Counted from the stretch's first letter, positions 27,652-36,321 are shown. The stretch is 36,596 nt of DNA from Bacteroidales bacterium (GCA_028280405.1 JANQLW010000006.1:1-36596), one strand, 5' to 3'. Translations and numbers: made by a program. Notes: generated by a model from the sequence alone, not told the origin.

Positions 27652-28647
27652 TTATTGGATCGTTTTAAATATGGTTTTTCTCAAAATGAATTCAATTACT
27701 AATAGACCTAATGCTAATAAAGCTAAAGGGAAAAACTCTTCATTTTTCCTTCGGAATTCAGTAACATCTATTTTAGATTTTTCCAGCTTATCAATTTCTG
27801 CATAAATTTCTCTAAGCTTTTGATTACTCGTTGCACGGAAATATTTCCCATCTGTCATTTCCGTTACTTTTTTGAGTAATTCTTCATCAATTTTAACTTC
27901 TACCCTCTGAACGTCCCTACCATAAGGTGTTTGTACCGGATAAGGTGCCATGCCTTCTGTTCCTACGCCAATAGTATAAATTCTTACTCCATAAAGCTTT
28001 GCAATCTCAGCTGCAGATATGGGGTCGATTGAACCGGCATTATTCACTCCATCCGTAAGTAAAATGATCACTTTGCTGATAGCTTCGCTTTCTTTTAAAC
28101 GATTAACAGCCGTAGCTAAACCATCACCAATGGCTGTACCGTCCTGAATCATACCACTCTTAATATCTTTAAATAAATTCTTAATGACAGTATGATCTGT
28201 TGTTAAAGGACATTGAGTGAAAGTTTCTCCACTAAAAATGACTAAACCAACCCTGTCATTCGGGCGACCATCAAAAAATTCTGCTGCCAATGCTTTTGAT
28301 GCTTCCAAGCGATCCGGCTTTAAATCCATGGCCAACATACTGCCTGAAACATCCAAAGCCATTACGATATCAATTCCTTCTATGGAAATATCCTGGCGGC
28401 TTGTACTGGATTGAGGCCTTGCCAAACAAATGATTATTGCTGCCAGTGCCAGAGCTCTTAATATCGGCAGACTATGGTATAAATATTGCTTTATGCTTTT
28501 CTTTGCTTTCTCAAATACGCTTGTATTCGAGAATTGTAATTCAGCATGTGACTTCAAATGATTGAAAAAGTACCATCCAATCATTATCGGTATAATGACC
28601 AAAAGGTAAAAGTATTCCGGATTTGCAAATTCAATATTCTTCAGCAT
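27652..28647 (-). CDS. batA: BatA-like VWA-domain membrane protein
   Basis: A 331-residue inner-membrane protein, paralogous to the next gene, with two N-terminal spans (about 12-28 and 60-77), a VWA domain at about 92-290 and a C-terminal span near 307-324. The MIDAS residues are D99, S101 and S103 in ALDVSGSM, then DLKPDRLEASKALA, TQCPLTTDHT and LLTDGVNNAG. It lies 11 bp after the uncharacterised membrane gene and 11 bp before batB. VWA proteins in MoxR-linked operons are thought to be assembled or activated by the MoxR ATPase; that applies here by context. Confidence 0.93.
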   Translation of the reverse strand: MLKNIEFANPEYFYLLVIIPIMIGWYFFNHLKSHAELQFSNTSVFEKAKKSIKQYLYHSLPILRALALAAIIICLARPQSSTSRQDISIEGIDIVMALDVSGSMLAMDLKPDRLEASKALAAEFFDGRPNDRVGLVIFSGETFTQCPLTTDHTVIKNLFKDIKSGMIQDGTAIGDGLATAVNRLKESEAISKVIILLTDGVNNAGSIDPISAAEIAKLYGVRIYTIGVGTEGMAPYPVQTPYGRDVQRVEVKIDEELLKKVTEMTDGKYFRATSNQKLREIYAEIDKLEKSKIDVTEFRRKNEEFFPLALLALGLLVIEFILRKTIFKTIQ

Positions 28648-28658
28648 CTCTTATGTCT

Positions 28659-29669
28659 TTATTCTAATCCGTTTTTATCTTCATGTAGTTTATCACTTTC
28701 ACTTTGTTCTGCTTTTTGTTTTTCTTCTTCAGCTACCTCTGCTTGTGCTTTCTTCCTGGAAGTATCCTTTACAAACTCAGTGATTATGGTCAAACTATTA
28801 ATATTGTCTTCGGGCATCGGCTGCATTTTTGCAAATTTTACCAAATCAGCTATGCTTAATGTATTGGAAACTTTACTTTTTAATTGCTCCTCTATTTCTT
28901 TAAATGGTTTTATAGCATCTCTGATTTCATCCGAAGTCATTTCCAGAGCATCAATATTGTATTGAGCTTCTATATAATTTCTGAATATATCCGTTAATTC
29001 AGTATAATATTCCTTAAACTTGCTTTCCTGCCATAGCTCCTTATCTTTTAAGCTGTCTAATTGATTAAGTGCAAGTATATGTGCCGGAATCTTAGGCCTC
29101 GATCTTGCCAGTATCGGACCTTCTTTTTTCTTTCTGAAAAAGAAATAATAAATAAGAATAATTGCAACTACCAAAAGTATAAATCCACCTATATAAGGAA
29201 TAAATTCTCCAAAAGTATAACCTTGGCTAATGGGCCCTTTAATGGGTTTGAAAGCCTGGGTTGTATCGACTTCAACTGTATTTACTCTTATAAATAAAGG
29301 ATTACTTATCGTTTTGTAAAATAATGTATCAACCTGATCCATGCAAGAGAAATTCAATCCTTTTATTTCGTAAAACCCTGTATCGAAAGATGTAAGTGTA
29401 AAATCCTGAATATAGGAGAGTGACCCATCTTTGTTTGACACAGTATCAATAGCAGTTTTATCCAGTATTTCAATTCCCTTGACTATACTTTCTTTAAATT
29501 CCGGCCAGCTAACTTTTGTTTTCCCATTCGTAAGAATTTCCAAACGCATCTTCATTTGGTCTCCAATAAAGATGGTATCCTTATCAATTGTAGCTGTGGA
29601 CTTAGCTTTTTGTCCGAAACCAATTACCGGAATTAATGAGATAAATAATATGATTAGTTGTTTCTTCAT
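28659..29669 (-). CDS. Uncharacterised Bat-operon membrane protein
   Basis: A 336-residue protein with a signal peptide to about 19 (ending GFGQ), a periplasmic beta-rich domain at about 20-150 (STATIDKDTIFIGDQMKMRL resembles the repeat units of BatD), one membrane span at about 161-182, and a cytoplasmic helical region (WQESKFKEYYTELTDIFRNY, DALEMTSDEIRDAI) ending in a Glu/Lys/Gln-rich tail. It occupies the usual place between the DUF58 gene and batA, with 2-bp and 11-bp gaps. Its layout is like a short BatD; a distant common origin is my inference. I do not recognise a named family with confidence. Confidence 0.75.
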   Translation of the reverse strand: MKKQLIILFISLIPVIGFGQKAKSTATIDKDTIFIGDQMKMRLEILTNGKTKVSWPEFKESIVKGIEILDKTAIDTVSNKDGSLSYIQDFTLTSFDTGFYEIKGLNFSCMDQVDTLFYKTISNPLFIRVNTVEVDTTQAFKPIKGPISQGYTFGEFIPYIGGFILLVVAIILIYYFFFRKKKEGPILARSRPKIPAHILALNQLDSLKDKELWQESKFKEYYTELTDIFRNYIEAQYNIDALEMTSDEIRDAIKPFKEIEEQLKSKVSNTLSIADLVKFAKMQPMPEDNINSLTIITEFVKDTSRKKAQAEVAEEEKQKAEQSESDKLHEDKNGLE

Positions 29670-29671
29670 AC

Positions 29672-30547
29672 TTAACGTCTGGATTCTCTTTTCTTAAATA
29701 GATTTATAAGTGGCTTTACATAATCCTGGTCTGTTTTTACCTTTGCAGCATCCACACCACTTTTTAAAAAAATTTCATTCAGCTTACTTTCTTTACGAAG
29801 AAAATTCATCTTAAACTCATGACGAACTTTTTCATTGGAAGTATCCACCATCATTTCTTTACCGGTTTCTGCATTTTTGAGCTTTATCAATCCTACATTT
29901 GGTAATTGATGTTCCCGTTCATCAAAGATTCTGATCGCAATTAAGTCATGCTTCCTGTTGGCAATCTTTAAAGCGTCTTCAAATCCTTCATCCATGAAAT
30001 CCGAAATTAAAAAGGCCGAACATCTTTTCTTAATTGCATTGGTCAGATAACGTAGAGCTTCGGATATATCAGTTTCCCGCTTATCCGGTTTGAAATCAAT
30101 TAACTCACGGATAATTCTTAATATATGTGTACTTCCTTTTTTAGGAGGAATAAACTTTTCAATTTTATTGCTAAAGAATATGACTCCTACTTTATCATTG
30201 TTTTGGATGGCAGAAAAAGCAAGAACGGCTGCAATTTCAGTGATCTGATCTTCTTTTAAATGTTTTTGGGTTCCAAACTCATTGGAACCACTTACATCGA
30301 TTAAAAGCATTACAGTTAATTCTCGTTCTTCATCAAAGATTTTTATATAAGGGTGGTTAAAACGGGCTGTTACGTTCCAGTCGATATTACGGATATCATC
30401 GCCATATTGGTATTCTCTGACTTCACTAAAAGCCATTCCCCGACCTTTAAACACAGAGTGGTACTGACCGGAAAAAATCTGGTTTGACAATCCACGTGTC
30501 TTGATCTCAATCTTACGTACTTTCTTAAATAATTCCGTTGCTTCCAA
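29672..30547 (-). CDS. DUF58-domain protein of the Bat operon
   Basis: A 291-residue cytoplasmic protein with no membrane span. The DUF58 signature GDDIRNIDWNVTARFNHPYI lies at 49-68 and leads into a VWA-like fold whose metal site is D84, S86 and S88 in LLIDVSGSNE. DUF58 proteins almost always sit beside MoxR ATPases, as here, and are thought to be clients or partners of MoxR. It begins 89 bp after moxR, a gap that contains a small GC-rich palindrome, and is followed after 2 bp by the membrane gene. Confidence 0.92.
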   Translation of the reverse strand: MEATELFKKVRKIEIKTRGLSNQIFSGQYHSVFKGRGMAFSEVREYQYGDDIRNIDWNVTARFNHPYIKIFDEERELTVMLLIDVSGSNEFGTQKHLKEDQITEIAAVLAFSAIQNNDKVGVIFFSNKIEKFIPPKKGSTHILRIIRELIDFKPDKRETDISEALRYLTNAIKKRCSAFLISDFMDEGFEDALKIANRKHDLIAIRIFDEREHQLPNVGLIKLKNAETGKEMMVDTSNEKVRHEFKMNFLRKESKLNEIFLKSGVDAAKVKTDQDYVKPLINLFKKRESRR

Positions 30548-30596
30548 ACTATAATGATATTAGTTTTCTATTTCCAAATTCGTAATTCCTTGTTCG

Positions 30597-30617
30597 ACCT
30601 GCTTGCCGCAGGCAGGT
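30597..30617. repeat. CCTGC...GCAGG palindrome in the moxR-DUF58 gap
   Basis: ACCTGC (30597-30602) and GCAGGT (30612-30617) enclose TTGCCGCAG. It is related in core to the elements at 8879-9061 and 18824-18861. Being inside an operon, it may form a hairpin in the mRNA that trims or attenuates expression downstream of moxR; that is inference. Confidence 0.55.
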
Positions 30618-30636
30618 ATTCATTATTTGAAACTCT

Positions 30637-31629
30637 TTAAGGAACTTCAACAGTATTCAAAATCTCATTGATGATTTCTTCAGTAGTAATGTTTTCTGCT
30701 TCTGCCTCATAGGTTAAACCGATACGATGCCTTAATACATCATGTGCAATAGCTCTTACATCTTCAGGTAGCACATAACCCCTTCTTTTTAGGAATGCAT
30801 ATGCTTTTGCAGCTAATGCCAAATTGATACTGGCACGTGGTGAAGCTCCGTAAGCAATCATACCTTCAAATTTTTCAAGCTTATTTTCTGCAGGAAAACG
30901 GGTTGCAAAAACGATGTCGGTAATATAAGTTTCGATTTTATTGTCAAGATATACTTCACGCACTACATCTCTTGCTTTTACAATATCATTAGTTTTAAGA
31001 ATGGTATTGGTAGTATTAAAAGCACTTTGAATATTTTGTCGTAAAATATGTTTTTCTTCGTCTTTGGTTGGATACCCAATAACAACTTTCAGCATGAAAC
31101 GGTCTACCTGTGCCTCAGGAAGAGGATAGGTACCTTCCTGCTCAATCGGATTTTGTGTAGCCATTACCAAAAATGGTTCTTCCAGTTTATAGGTTGTTTC
31201 TCCAATGGTAACCTGACGTTCCTGCATTGCTTCAAGTAGTGCAGACTGAACTTTAGCAGGGCTTCGATTAATCTCATCTGCTAATATAAAATTGGCAAAA
31301 ACAGGGCCCTGACGTACAATAAATTCTTCTTTCTTTTGACTGTAAATCATGGTACCAAGCAAATCGGCAGGAAGTAAATCAGGAGTAAATTGAATTCTGC
31401 TGAACTTTGCATCAATCACATTTGAAAGGGAATTGATCGCTAAAGTTTTTGCTAATCCGGGAACTCCTTCAAGTAAAATATGTCCATTGGCCAACAACCC
31501 GATCATCAACCTTTCTACCATATGCTTTTGACCAACAATCACCTTTTGCATTTCAAGGTTGATCAGGTCGACAAAAGCACTTTCTTTTTGAATTTTTTCG
31601 TTTAATAATTTGATATCCGTTTCTATCAT
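30637..31629 (-). CDS. moxR: MoxR-family AAA+ ATPase
   Basis: A 330-residue cytoplasmic ATPase presumed to act as a chaperone that assembles or activates the VWA proteins encoded downstream. The Walker A site is GVPGLAKT (55-62), Walker B is FILADE (114-119), followed by the family stretch NRSPAKVQSALLEAMQERQV and the sensor region MATQNPIEQEGTYPLPEAQV with DRFM. The C-terminal helical lid contains GASPRASINLALAAKAYAFL and LPEDVRAIAHDVLRHRIGLT. It is the first gene of the Bat block, with a -7 element 24 bp upstream of the ATG. Confidence 0.96.
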   Translation of the reverse strand: MIETDIKLLNEKIQKESAFVDLINLEMQKVIVGQKHMVERLMIGLLANGHILLEGVPGLAKTLAINSLSNVIDAKFSRIQFTPDLLPADLLGTMIYSQKKEEFIVRQGPVFANFILADEINRSPAKVQSALLEAMQERQVTIGETTYKLEEPFLVMATQNPIEQEGTYPLPEAQVDRFMLKVVIGYPTKDEEKHILRQNIQSAFNTTNTILKTNDIVKARDVVREVYLDNKIETYITDIVFATRFPAENKLEKFEGMIAYGASPRASINLALAAKAYAFLKRRGYVLPEDVRAIAHDVLRHRIGLTYEAEAENITTEEIINEILNTVEVP

Positions 31630-31653
31630 GATTCTTTCATTTTATAGGTGAGA

Positions 31654-31661
31654 CAAATATA
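31654..31661 (-). promoter_or_regulatory. -7 promoter element of the moxR-bat operon
   Basis: The minus strand reads TATATTTG, an exact TAnnTTTG match, ending 24 bp before the moxR ATG. No -33 TTTG at preferred spacing was found. Confidence 0.5.
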
Positions 31662-31741
31662 TTAAACAAGCGTTTTTTGAGCGTGTTAAAAATTGTTAAT
31701 AAGAATTAAGAGTATGTTAATGAACAGAAGTGTGAAAAAGT

Positions 31742-31749
31742 TATTTTTG
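31742..31749 (+). promoter_or_regulatory. Candidate -7 element for the ABC-type membrane gene
   Basis: TATTTTTG matches TAnnTTTG. It abuts the palindrome at 31748-31777, so transcription would start within its left arm. The ATG follows at 31799. Confidence 0.4.
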
Positions 31750-31777
31750 GGGTGACGCCCCGAGGGGCGTCACCCCA
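31748..31777. repeat. 14-bp perfect palindrome GGGGTGACGCCCC type
   Basis: Arms 31748-31761 and 31764-31777 are exact inverted copies with a 2-base centre. The core GGGGTGACGCCC is the same as in the ddl/rdgB terminator, but there is no T-run here. It sits 21 bp before the ATG of the 31799 gene and over the expected transcription start. Confidence 0.7.
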
Positions 31778-31798
31778 TGGAAATGTAATAATCACGTT

Positions 31799-32635
31799 AT
31801 GAATCTCAAAAATATTTTCTTTCGTTTTAAGTGGCAAATTAGCTTTACACTGAGCATTGTAATTTTAGAAGGTTTCCTATTTGTATTGTTCCCTTTATTT
31901 ATAGGAAAAGCAATTGATTCGGCTATTGCAAAAGAGATGACAGGAATATTTTACTTAGGTGGTTTATGTGTTATTGCATTAATAATTGGAGCAGGGAGAA
32001 GGTTTTATGATACTCGCATTTATGCTAAAATGTATCAGAAACTTGCTGAAGAAATATCTTCTCTAAGAAAAGAAAAAAAGACTTCAGAAAATGTAGCTCA
32101 TATTAATTTACTTACGGAAGTGGTATCCTTTTTTGAAAACTCATTGCCAGAATTATTCGCTAATATCATAGGACTCGTAGGAACCCTGGTCATTATTGCT
32201 ACCCTTAGCCTGAATGTATTTACCGGTTGTTTGATCTGTATGCTGATTATCTTTCTGATCTATTGGCTTAGCAGTAAGAAAACGCTGCATTATAACAACT
32301 CATATAACAATGAATATGAAAAACAGGTAGAAATTCATGAACAGAATAATGAAGATGATAGAAAACTGCATTATAAAAGTTTGATGAAATGGAAAATTCG
32401 TCTTTCTGATTTAGAAACGCTTAATTTTAGTGGTGTCTGGATGATCCTTTGTGTATTGCTTTGTTATTCTGTAGTTGATGTTGTTGATCAGAAGGGGCTT
32501 GTTTACGGAGTCGTATTTTCTATCATTATGTATGTATTTCAGTTTATGGAGAGTACGATTAACCTGCCATTCTTTTATCAACAAACACTAAGACTGAAAG
32601 ATATTTCTATCCGAATTGAAAAAGCATTAGAATAG
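31799..32635 (+). CDS. Stand-alone ABC-type six-span membrane protein
   Basis: A 278-residue inner-membrane protein with about six hydrophobic spans (about 14-37, 48-66, 118-137, 139-158, 213-230, 234-252) and the ABC-exporter start WQISFTLSIVILEGFLFVLF, FPLFIGKAIDSAI. Long charged helices lie between spans 2 and 3 and between 4 and 5. This fits the small family 'ABC transporter six-transmembrane domain', which lacks a nucleotide-binding domain. No ATPase domain gene lies nearby, so it either borrows one or has lost transport activity. A palindrome and -7 element precede it; its TAG stop lies in the inverted repeat that follows. Family call moderately confident, substrate unknown. Confidence 0.7.
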   Translation: MNLKNIFFRFKWQISFTLSIVILEGFLFVLFPLFIGKAIDSAIAKEMTGIFYLGGLCVIALIIGAGRRFYDTRIYAKMYQKLAEEISSLRKEKKTSENVAHINLLTEVVSFFENSLPELFANIIGLVGTLVIIATLSLNVFTGCLICMLIIFLIYWLSSKKTLHYNNSYNNEYEKQVEIHEQNNEDDRKLHYKSLMKWKIRLSDLETLNFSGVWMILCVLLCYSVVDVVDQKGLVYGVVFSIIMYVFQFMESTINLPFFYQQTLRLKDISIRIEKALE

Positions 32636-32706
32636 TTGAAAATTATGGATGATGAATGATAAATTATTCAGGTCGTAACTCGTAGTCCATAATTTTCAAC
32701 TATTTT
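32629..32706 (+). terminator. Large inverted repeat, probable terminator of the ABC-type gene
   Basis: Arms of 17 perfect bases (32633-32649 and 32686-32702), extending to about 21 with one wobble, enclose a 36-base loop and are followed by T5. The left arm starts at the stop codon of the upstream gene. The core TTGAAAATTATGGA and the inner TCGTAACTCGTA resemble intergenic repeat debris rather than a typical short-loop terminator, so the terminator role is likely but not certain. Confidence 0.55.
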
Positions 32707-32735
32707 TATGTCTTCAAATTATTAATGCTAACATT

Positions 32736-33551
32736 ATGAAATACACTATTATTCTGATTATGGCAATAACCATTGGATTTACTGCTTGTAATCCTGGTGG
32801 GAAAACTAAAAATGAAACTGCTGCTTTTGATACCATTACAAAAGAGAGTGGTTTAAAATATTATTATCTGAAAAAAGGAAATGGCTCTAAAATTCAACCC
32901 GGTTCTAAGGTTGATACCTATTTGAGCTTGATGGTGAATGATAGTCTGATCTGGAATACAGACCAAATGCCGGATTCTATTTTCTCATTTGTTGCTGATA
33001 ATACTCCGCTTATCAAAGGGTTTACTGAAGTCGTTTCTTACTTAAGAGAAGGAGATGAAATTGTTGCAATTCTTCCTTATCAAATAGCTTATGGGAAATA
33101 TGGCCGTGGTGCAATGATTCCTGCTAAAGCTACCTTGGTTTATAATCAGTTTAAAGTTAAAAAGGTTTATCCTCCGAAGAAATCAATGGCAGATATTCTT
33201 TTCAAAACTTTAAAAGATGAAGGCTTCAACAGTATGATCTCTATGTCTAAAGAAATTACTGAAGCCAAACATCCCGATTATTTAATTGGAGAATCCCAAT
33301 GGGTTAAGCTTTGGAGATTATTGGATGAGGCCAGTATGAATAAAGAAGCATTACAGGTTTTAGATCATTATAAAAGTGAGAAAAGTAAAAGCCGTTTTCA
33401 TTGGTATAGAGTTCAAACCCTTAATAAGCTTGAAAGATATGAAGAAGGGATCAAGAGCCTTGTAAAGCTTATGAAAGCCGATAAAAATTATCATTCCAAT
33501 CCCGAAGCTCAGGATTTATTGAGAGCAATGCAGGCTGAGTTGGGGCTTTAA
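32736..33551 (+). CDS. FKBP-type peptidyl-prolyl isomerase-like lipoprotein
   Basis: A 271-residue lipoprotein: lipobox FTAC with C18, then an FKBP domain at about 36-140 (GLKYYYLKKGNGSKIQPGSK, PLIKGFTEVVSYLREGDEIV, LPYQIAYGKYGRGAMIPAKA, TLVYNQFKVKKV). The C-terminal half, about 150-271, is helical with TPR-like pairs (WYRVQTLNKLERYEEGIKSL). FKBP-type isomerases assist folding of exported proteins. The usual FKBP strand around KGF is present, but whether the active-site aromatics are all kept cannot be stated without alignment. It lies 100 bp after the ABC-type gene, beyond the inverted repeat. Outer-membrane placement is inferred. Confidence 0.8.
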   Translation: MKYTIILIMAITIGFTACNPGGKTKNETAAFDTITKESGLKYYYLKKGNGSKIQPGSKVDTYLSLMVNDSLIWNTDQMPDSIFSFVADNTPLIKGFTEVVSYLREGDEIVAILPYQIAYGKYGRGAMIPAKATLVYNQFKVKKVYPPKKSMADILFKTLKDEGFNSMISMSKEITEAKHPDYLIGESQWVKLWRLLDEASMNKEALQVLDHYKSEKSKSRFHWYRVQTLNKLERYEEGIKSLVKLMKADKNYHSNPEAQDLLRAMQAELGL

Positions 33552-33597
33552 TGAAATTTATCGGAATGAATTATCCCGTTTTAATATATTGAATAAT

Positions 33598-36321
33598 TTA
33601 TTTAATCACATAATTGTACAAACTACTTCCTGACCCAACAATCAAATTCAAATCCCGGTTATTTTTTAACCGCTGGATGACAAATGGAGTTTCTCCAATC
33701 AGGCCTTTGGAAATAATTACTTCGCCACGTTTATTGAAAAGGAATATCTCCTGGGTTGTACAACTTACTATTCCCAATAAGCTTTCGGATTTTGATAGAT
33801 TATAAAATTCAGGTTTTTTAGTAATCGTTGTTTTAAAATCGTAGGTGAAAATAGGTTTTTTAAAACGATCGTAAATTCTTAGTTTATTGCCATCTAAATA
33901 AATAAAATCTTTATGTCCATCTTTATTATAATCTTCATACAAAAAGAAATGTTCTTCTGAGAAATCTCCGAATATTGTTTCTGCAATAGCTCCATTTTTC
34001 TTTATGTATGTTAAAACACCCTTTTTGTTAGTTGTAATAAATAAACCTTTTTTATTGGTTTTGTTGATGTAGAATTCGGAATTTGCAGATTTGCCAAATT
34101 GTTTTTTCAAATTGATACGATCCCTTCCCACGCGACTTATAATTTTAATTTCTCCATTTTTATCAGTAATTAAAATATAATCTTTTTTATTTGTCCGTAA
34201 ATGCTGTATTTTCTGATCTACCAGATGCAAAGTTTGCGTTTTTGTCCAGCCATTTACTTCCGATCCTTTAATATTGTAATTGTATACTTTTTTATCGGCA
34301 CCCGATAATACAATGCGATAATTCTTTTTCTTTTCATAATCGAATAATGCAAGTGCATTCATAGCCGGGCTGCTTAGTTTTTTTGGATATCCTTTTACAT
34401 TTCTGCCAAGTAAATCAATGAGGTGAAGGTAGTTTTTTGTATTGAACAGGTATTGGTATTTACCGTTTTTGTAATAATCTACAATATAAACCGGACTTTG
34501 GATCATTTCATTGATATTTTTTTTCCAAAGCCTGTCTCCATCAGTATTAAATAAATACATATCGTTGTTTACATCAAAAGCTACAATATTATGTGTATTA
34601 TTTCTGTGGTTTTTAACGGTAAATGGTTTCCCTTTAATGTTGGCATCTAAACTGGCTTTCCAACGTGAACGGTTTTCCTCTACGATTTCAGCATTATATT
34701 TTAAGTATAAATTGGTAAATAAATTTCCTCCCATATTGGTGATCTGCATTCCGGTGGCATGGAAATTTGTAAAGTTAAGGTCCGGTGAACTTAATTGAAT
34801 GAAAAGATCTTTGGAAATGTATTTTTTTAAAAGGTCGAAACCATTTCTAATATTAGAATAGAGGTAAAAGTTTGATTGCTGGTTAATATTATCGGTGAAA
34901 GCTTTGTAATTGTCATTCAGGTCTAAAGTTTTTCCGCTTTTATACAAATCAATGAATGATTCAAGGCTTTCCGATGAATTTGCTATAACCATAAATCCAT
35001 TGATAAAAGTATAATTGAAGTTTTCAATAGATTTAAAAATATCACCTAACAGATATTCTGCAATATGATTTGTCCTAATCCTGTATAGTGTTTGTCCGCT
35101 ATAGTTTTTAATAATACCACTACCTGCTACGTTTTCAGTAATTCTGCCGAATCGTCGCCTTAGCTCCTGACCATCCTTTGCTTTGATAATCGCATAGGAC
35201 TTCTCTTTAAATTCAGATTCTCTTTTAGCATAAGATACCAGTGCAATTTCGTTTCCAATGTAAGGCATGATAAATTTTTCCAGATTACACTTAGTAATTC
35301 TGTTTATTTTATTAATACCTGTATTAAATGCCTGATATCTATTATGCGATTTTAGGTACTCTTTGTAATCATTAAAATATTGGGAATAATCTTGAAATGA
35401 TTTATGCAGCATTAAACTTGTATTGTACGGAAGGATCCCTGTCAGATCAATATCCTGCGGCTGTTGTTTGATAAATGTATTTAAGTAATGTCTGGTTGAA
35501 TCCGGTGCTTTTGAATATCCATGAAGTAAAAGCTCATTGTCTTTAATCATTAAATCCAATCCTATCCATGAAAAGTAGTCAGATAAATTATTGGTAAATG
35601 AATTGCTTTGGCTTTGCGCTGATAAAAATCTGGAAAAATACTTACTGTTTATGTAAACATTAGCGTCTACATTTTTCCCCGAACTGTTTTTTAATGATTT
35701 TAAATCATGGCTGTTGTTTAAACCTTTTTTCTCCTGAAGTTGTTTAATCGACTCATGAATTAAAGCCTCACTAAAACTCCCTAAAAATAGATTTCCTACT
35801 ACAGAATAATAAAATGGATGATCATAATTATTAAAGATGAGTTTTTTTATTTTTTCGCCTTCATGTTTAATCAATAATCGGGTAAATTGTCTGTTGTATA
35901 TTTCTCTAAACAAGGCATCAAAAGACTGGAATCCTGCATTGTGATTGGTCTCAATTAAAATAAGGTTTTGGAATTTGTCTTTGATATAGTGTGCTGAAAT
36001 AATTCCATTTCCGGTTTTTAAGACTTCTGCAATTTTAATATGCTGGAATGCAATAGAGTCAAAGAGTTTTACCTGTTGGTCTATTTGTTTAATCGCAGGA
36101 TGTTTTTTTATTTCGGCCCACATCTGGTTGTTGAGTGATTTATCGTGCAGCCGGCTTAAATTGTTAAATTCAAAGAAAAAAGCTGCATCTTCAGGAACAG
36201 CTTGTAAAACTTCAAAAGTTTTCTTGTTCATTTTATGGTACACAAAAAAAGCAGCAACTAAAATGAATAAAAAAACAAATACAATAATGGTATTGGTTGT
36301 TACTTTCTTGCGCTCTGTCAT
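33598..36321 (-). CDS. Large single-pass membrane protein, DUF3352-like with beta-propeller-like C-terminus
   Basis: A 907-residue protein with one N-terminal membrane span at about 12-28 and the remainder presumably periplasmic. The N-terminal part (about 35-540) resembles DUF3352-type proteins in its opening VLQAVPEDAAFFFEFNNLSR and its scattered strands. From about 550 to the end come repeated short units with WK, NxDGDR and KxGE turns (NDMYLFNTDGDRLWKKNINE, DKNGEIKIISRVGRD, DYNKDGHKDFIYLDGNKLRI, NKRGEVIISKGLIGETPFV) like a quinoprotein or FG-GAP beta propeller. No catalytic site is recognised. It has a -7 element 20 bp upstream and no operon partner. Function unknown. Confidence 0.75.
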   Translation of the reverse strand: MTERKKVTTNTIIVFVFLFILVAAFFVYHKMNKKTFEVLQAVPEDAAFFFEFNNLSRLHDKSLNNQMWAEIKKHPAIKQIDQQVKLFDSIAFQHIKIAEVLKTGNGIISAHYIKDKFQNLILIETNHNAGFQSFDALFREIYNRQFTRLLIKHEGEKIKKLIFNNYDHPFYYSVVGNLFLGSFSEALIHESIKQLQEKKGLNNSHDLKSLKNSSGKNVDANVYINSKYFSRFLSAQSQSNSFTNNLSDYFSWIGLDLMIKDNELLLHGYSKAPDSTRHYLNTFIKQQPQDIDLTGILPYNTSLMLHKSFQDYSQYFNDYKEYLKSHNRYQAFNTGINKINRITKCNLEKFIMPYIGNEIALVSYAKRESEFKEKSYAIIKAKDGQELRRRFGRITENVAGSGIIKNYSGQTLYRIRTNHIAEYLLGDIFKSIENFNYTFINGFMVIANSSESLESFIDLYKSGKTLDLNDNYKAFTDNINQQSNFYLYSNIRNGFDLLKKYISKDLFIQLSSPDLNFTNFHATGMQITNMGGNLFTNLYLKYNAEIVEENRSRWKASLDANIKGKPFTVKNHRNNTHNIVAFDVNNDMYLFNTDGDRLWKKNINEMIQSPVYIVDYYKNGKYQYLFNTKNYLHLIDLLGRNVKGYPKKLSSPAMNALALFDYEKKKNYRIVLSGADKKVYNYNIKGSEVNGWTKTQTLHLVDQKIQHLRTNKKDYILITDKNGEIKIISRVGRDRINLKKQFGKSANSEFYINKTNKKGLFITTNKKGVLTYIKKNGAIAETIFGDFSEEHFFLYEDYNKDGHKDFIYLDGNKLRIYDRFKKPIFTYDFKTTITKKPEFYNLSKSESLLGIVSCTTQEIFLFNKRGEVIISKGLIGETPFVIQRLKNNRDLNLIVGSGSSLYNYVIK

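Noticed and set aside
23228..31629. Bat block as a novel defence system
   Set aside because: MoxR, DUF58 and VWA proteins can appear in defence loci, but here the order and membrane topology match the known Bacteroidota Bat operon.
31748..31777. Terminator upstream of the ABC-type gene
   Set aside because: The palindrome is strong, but no T-run follows on either strand, so it was listed as a repeat.
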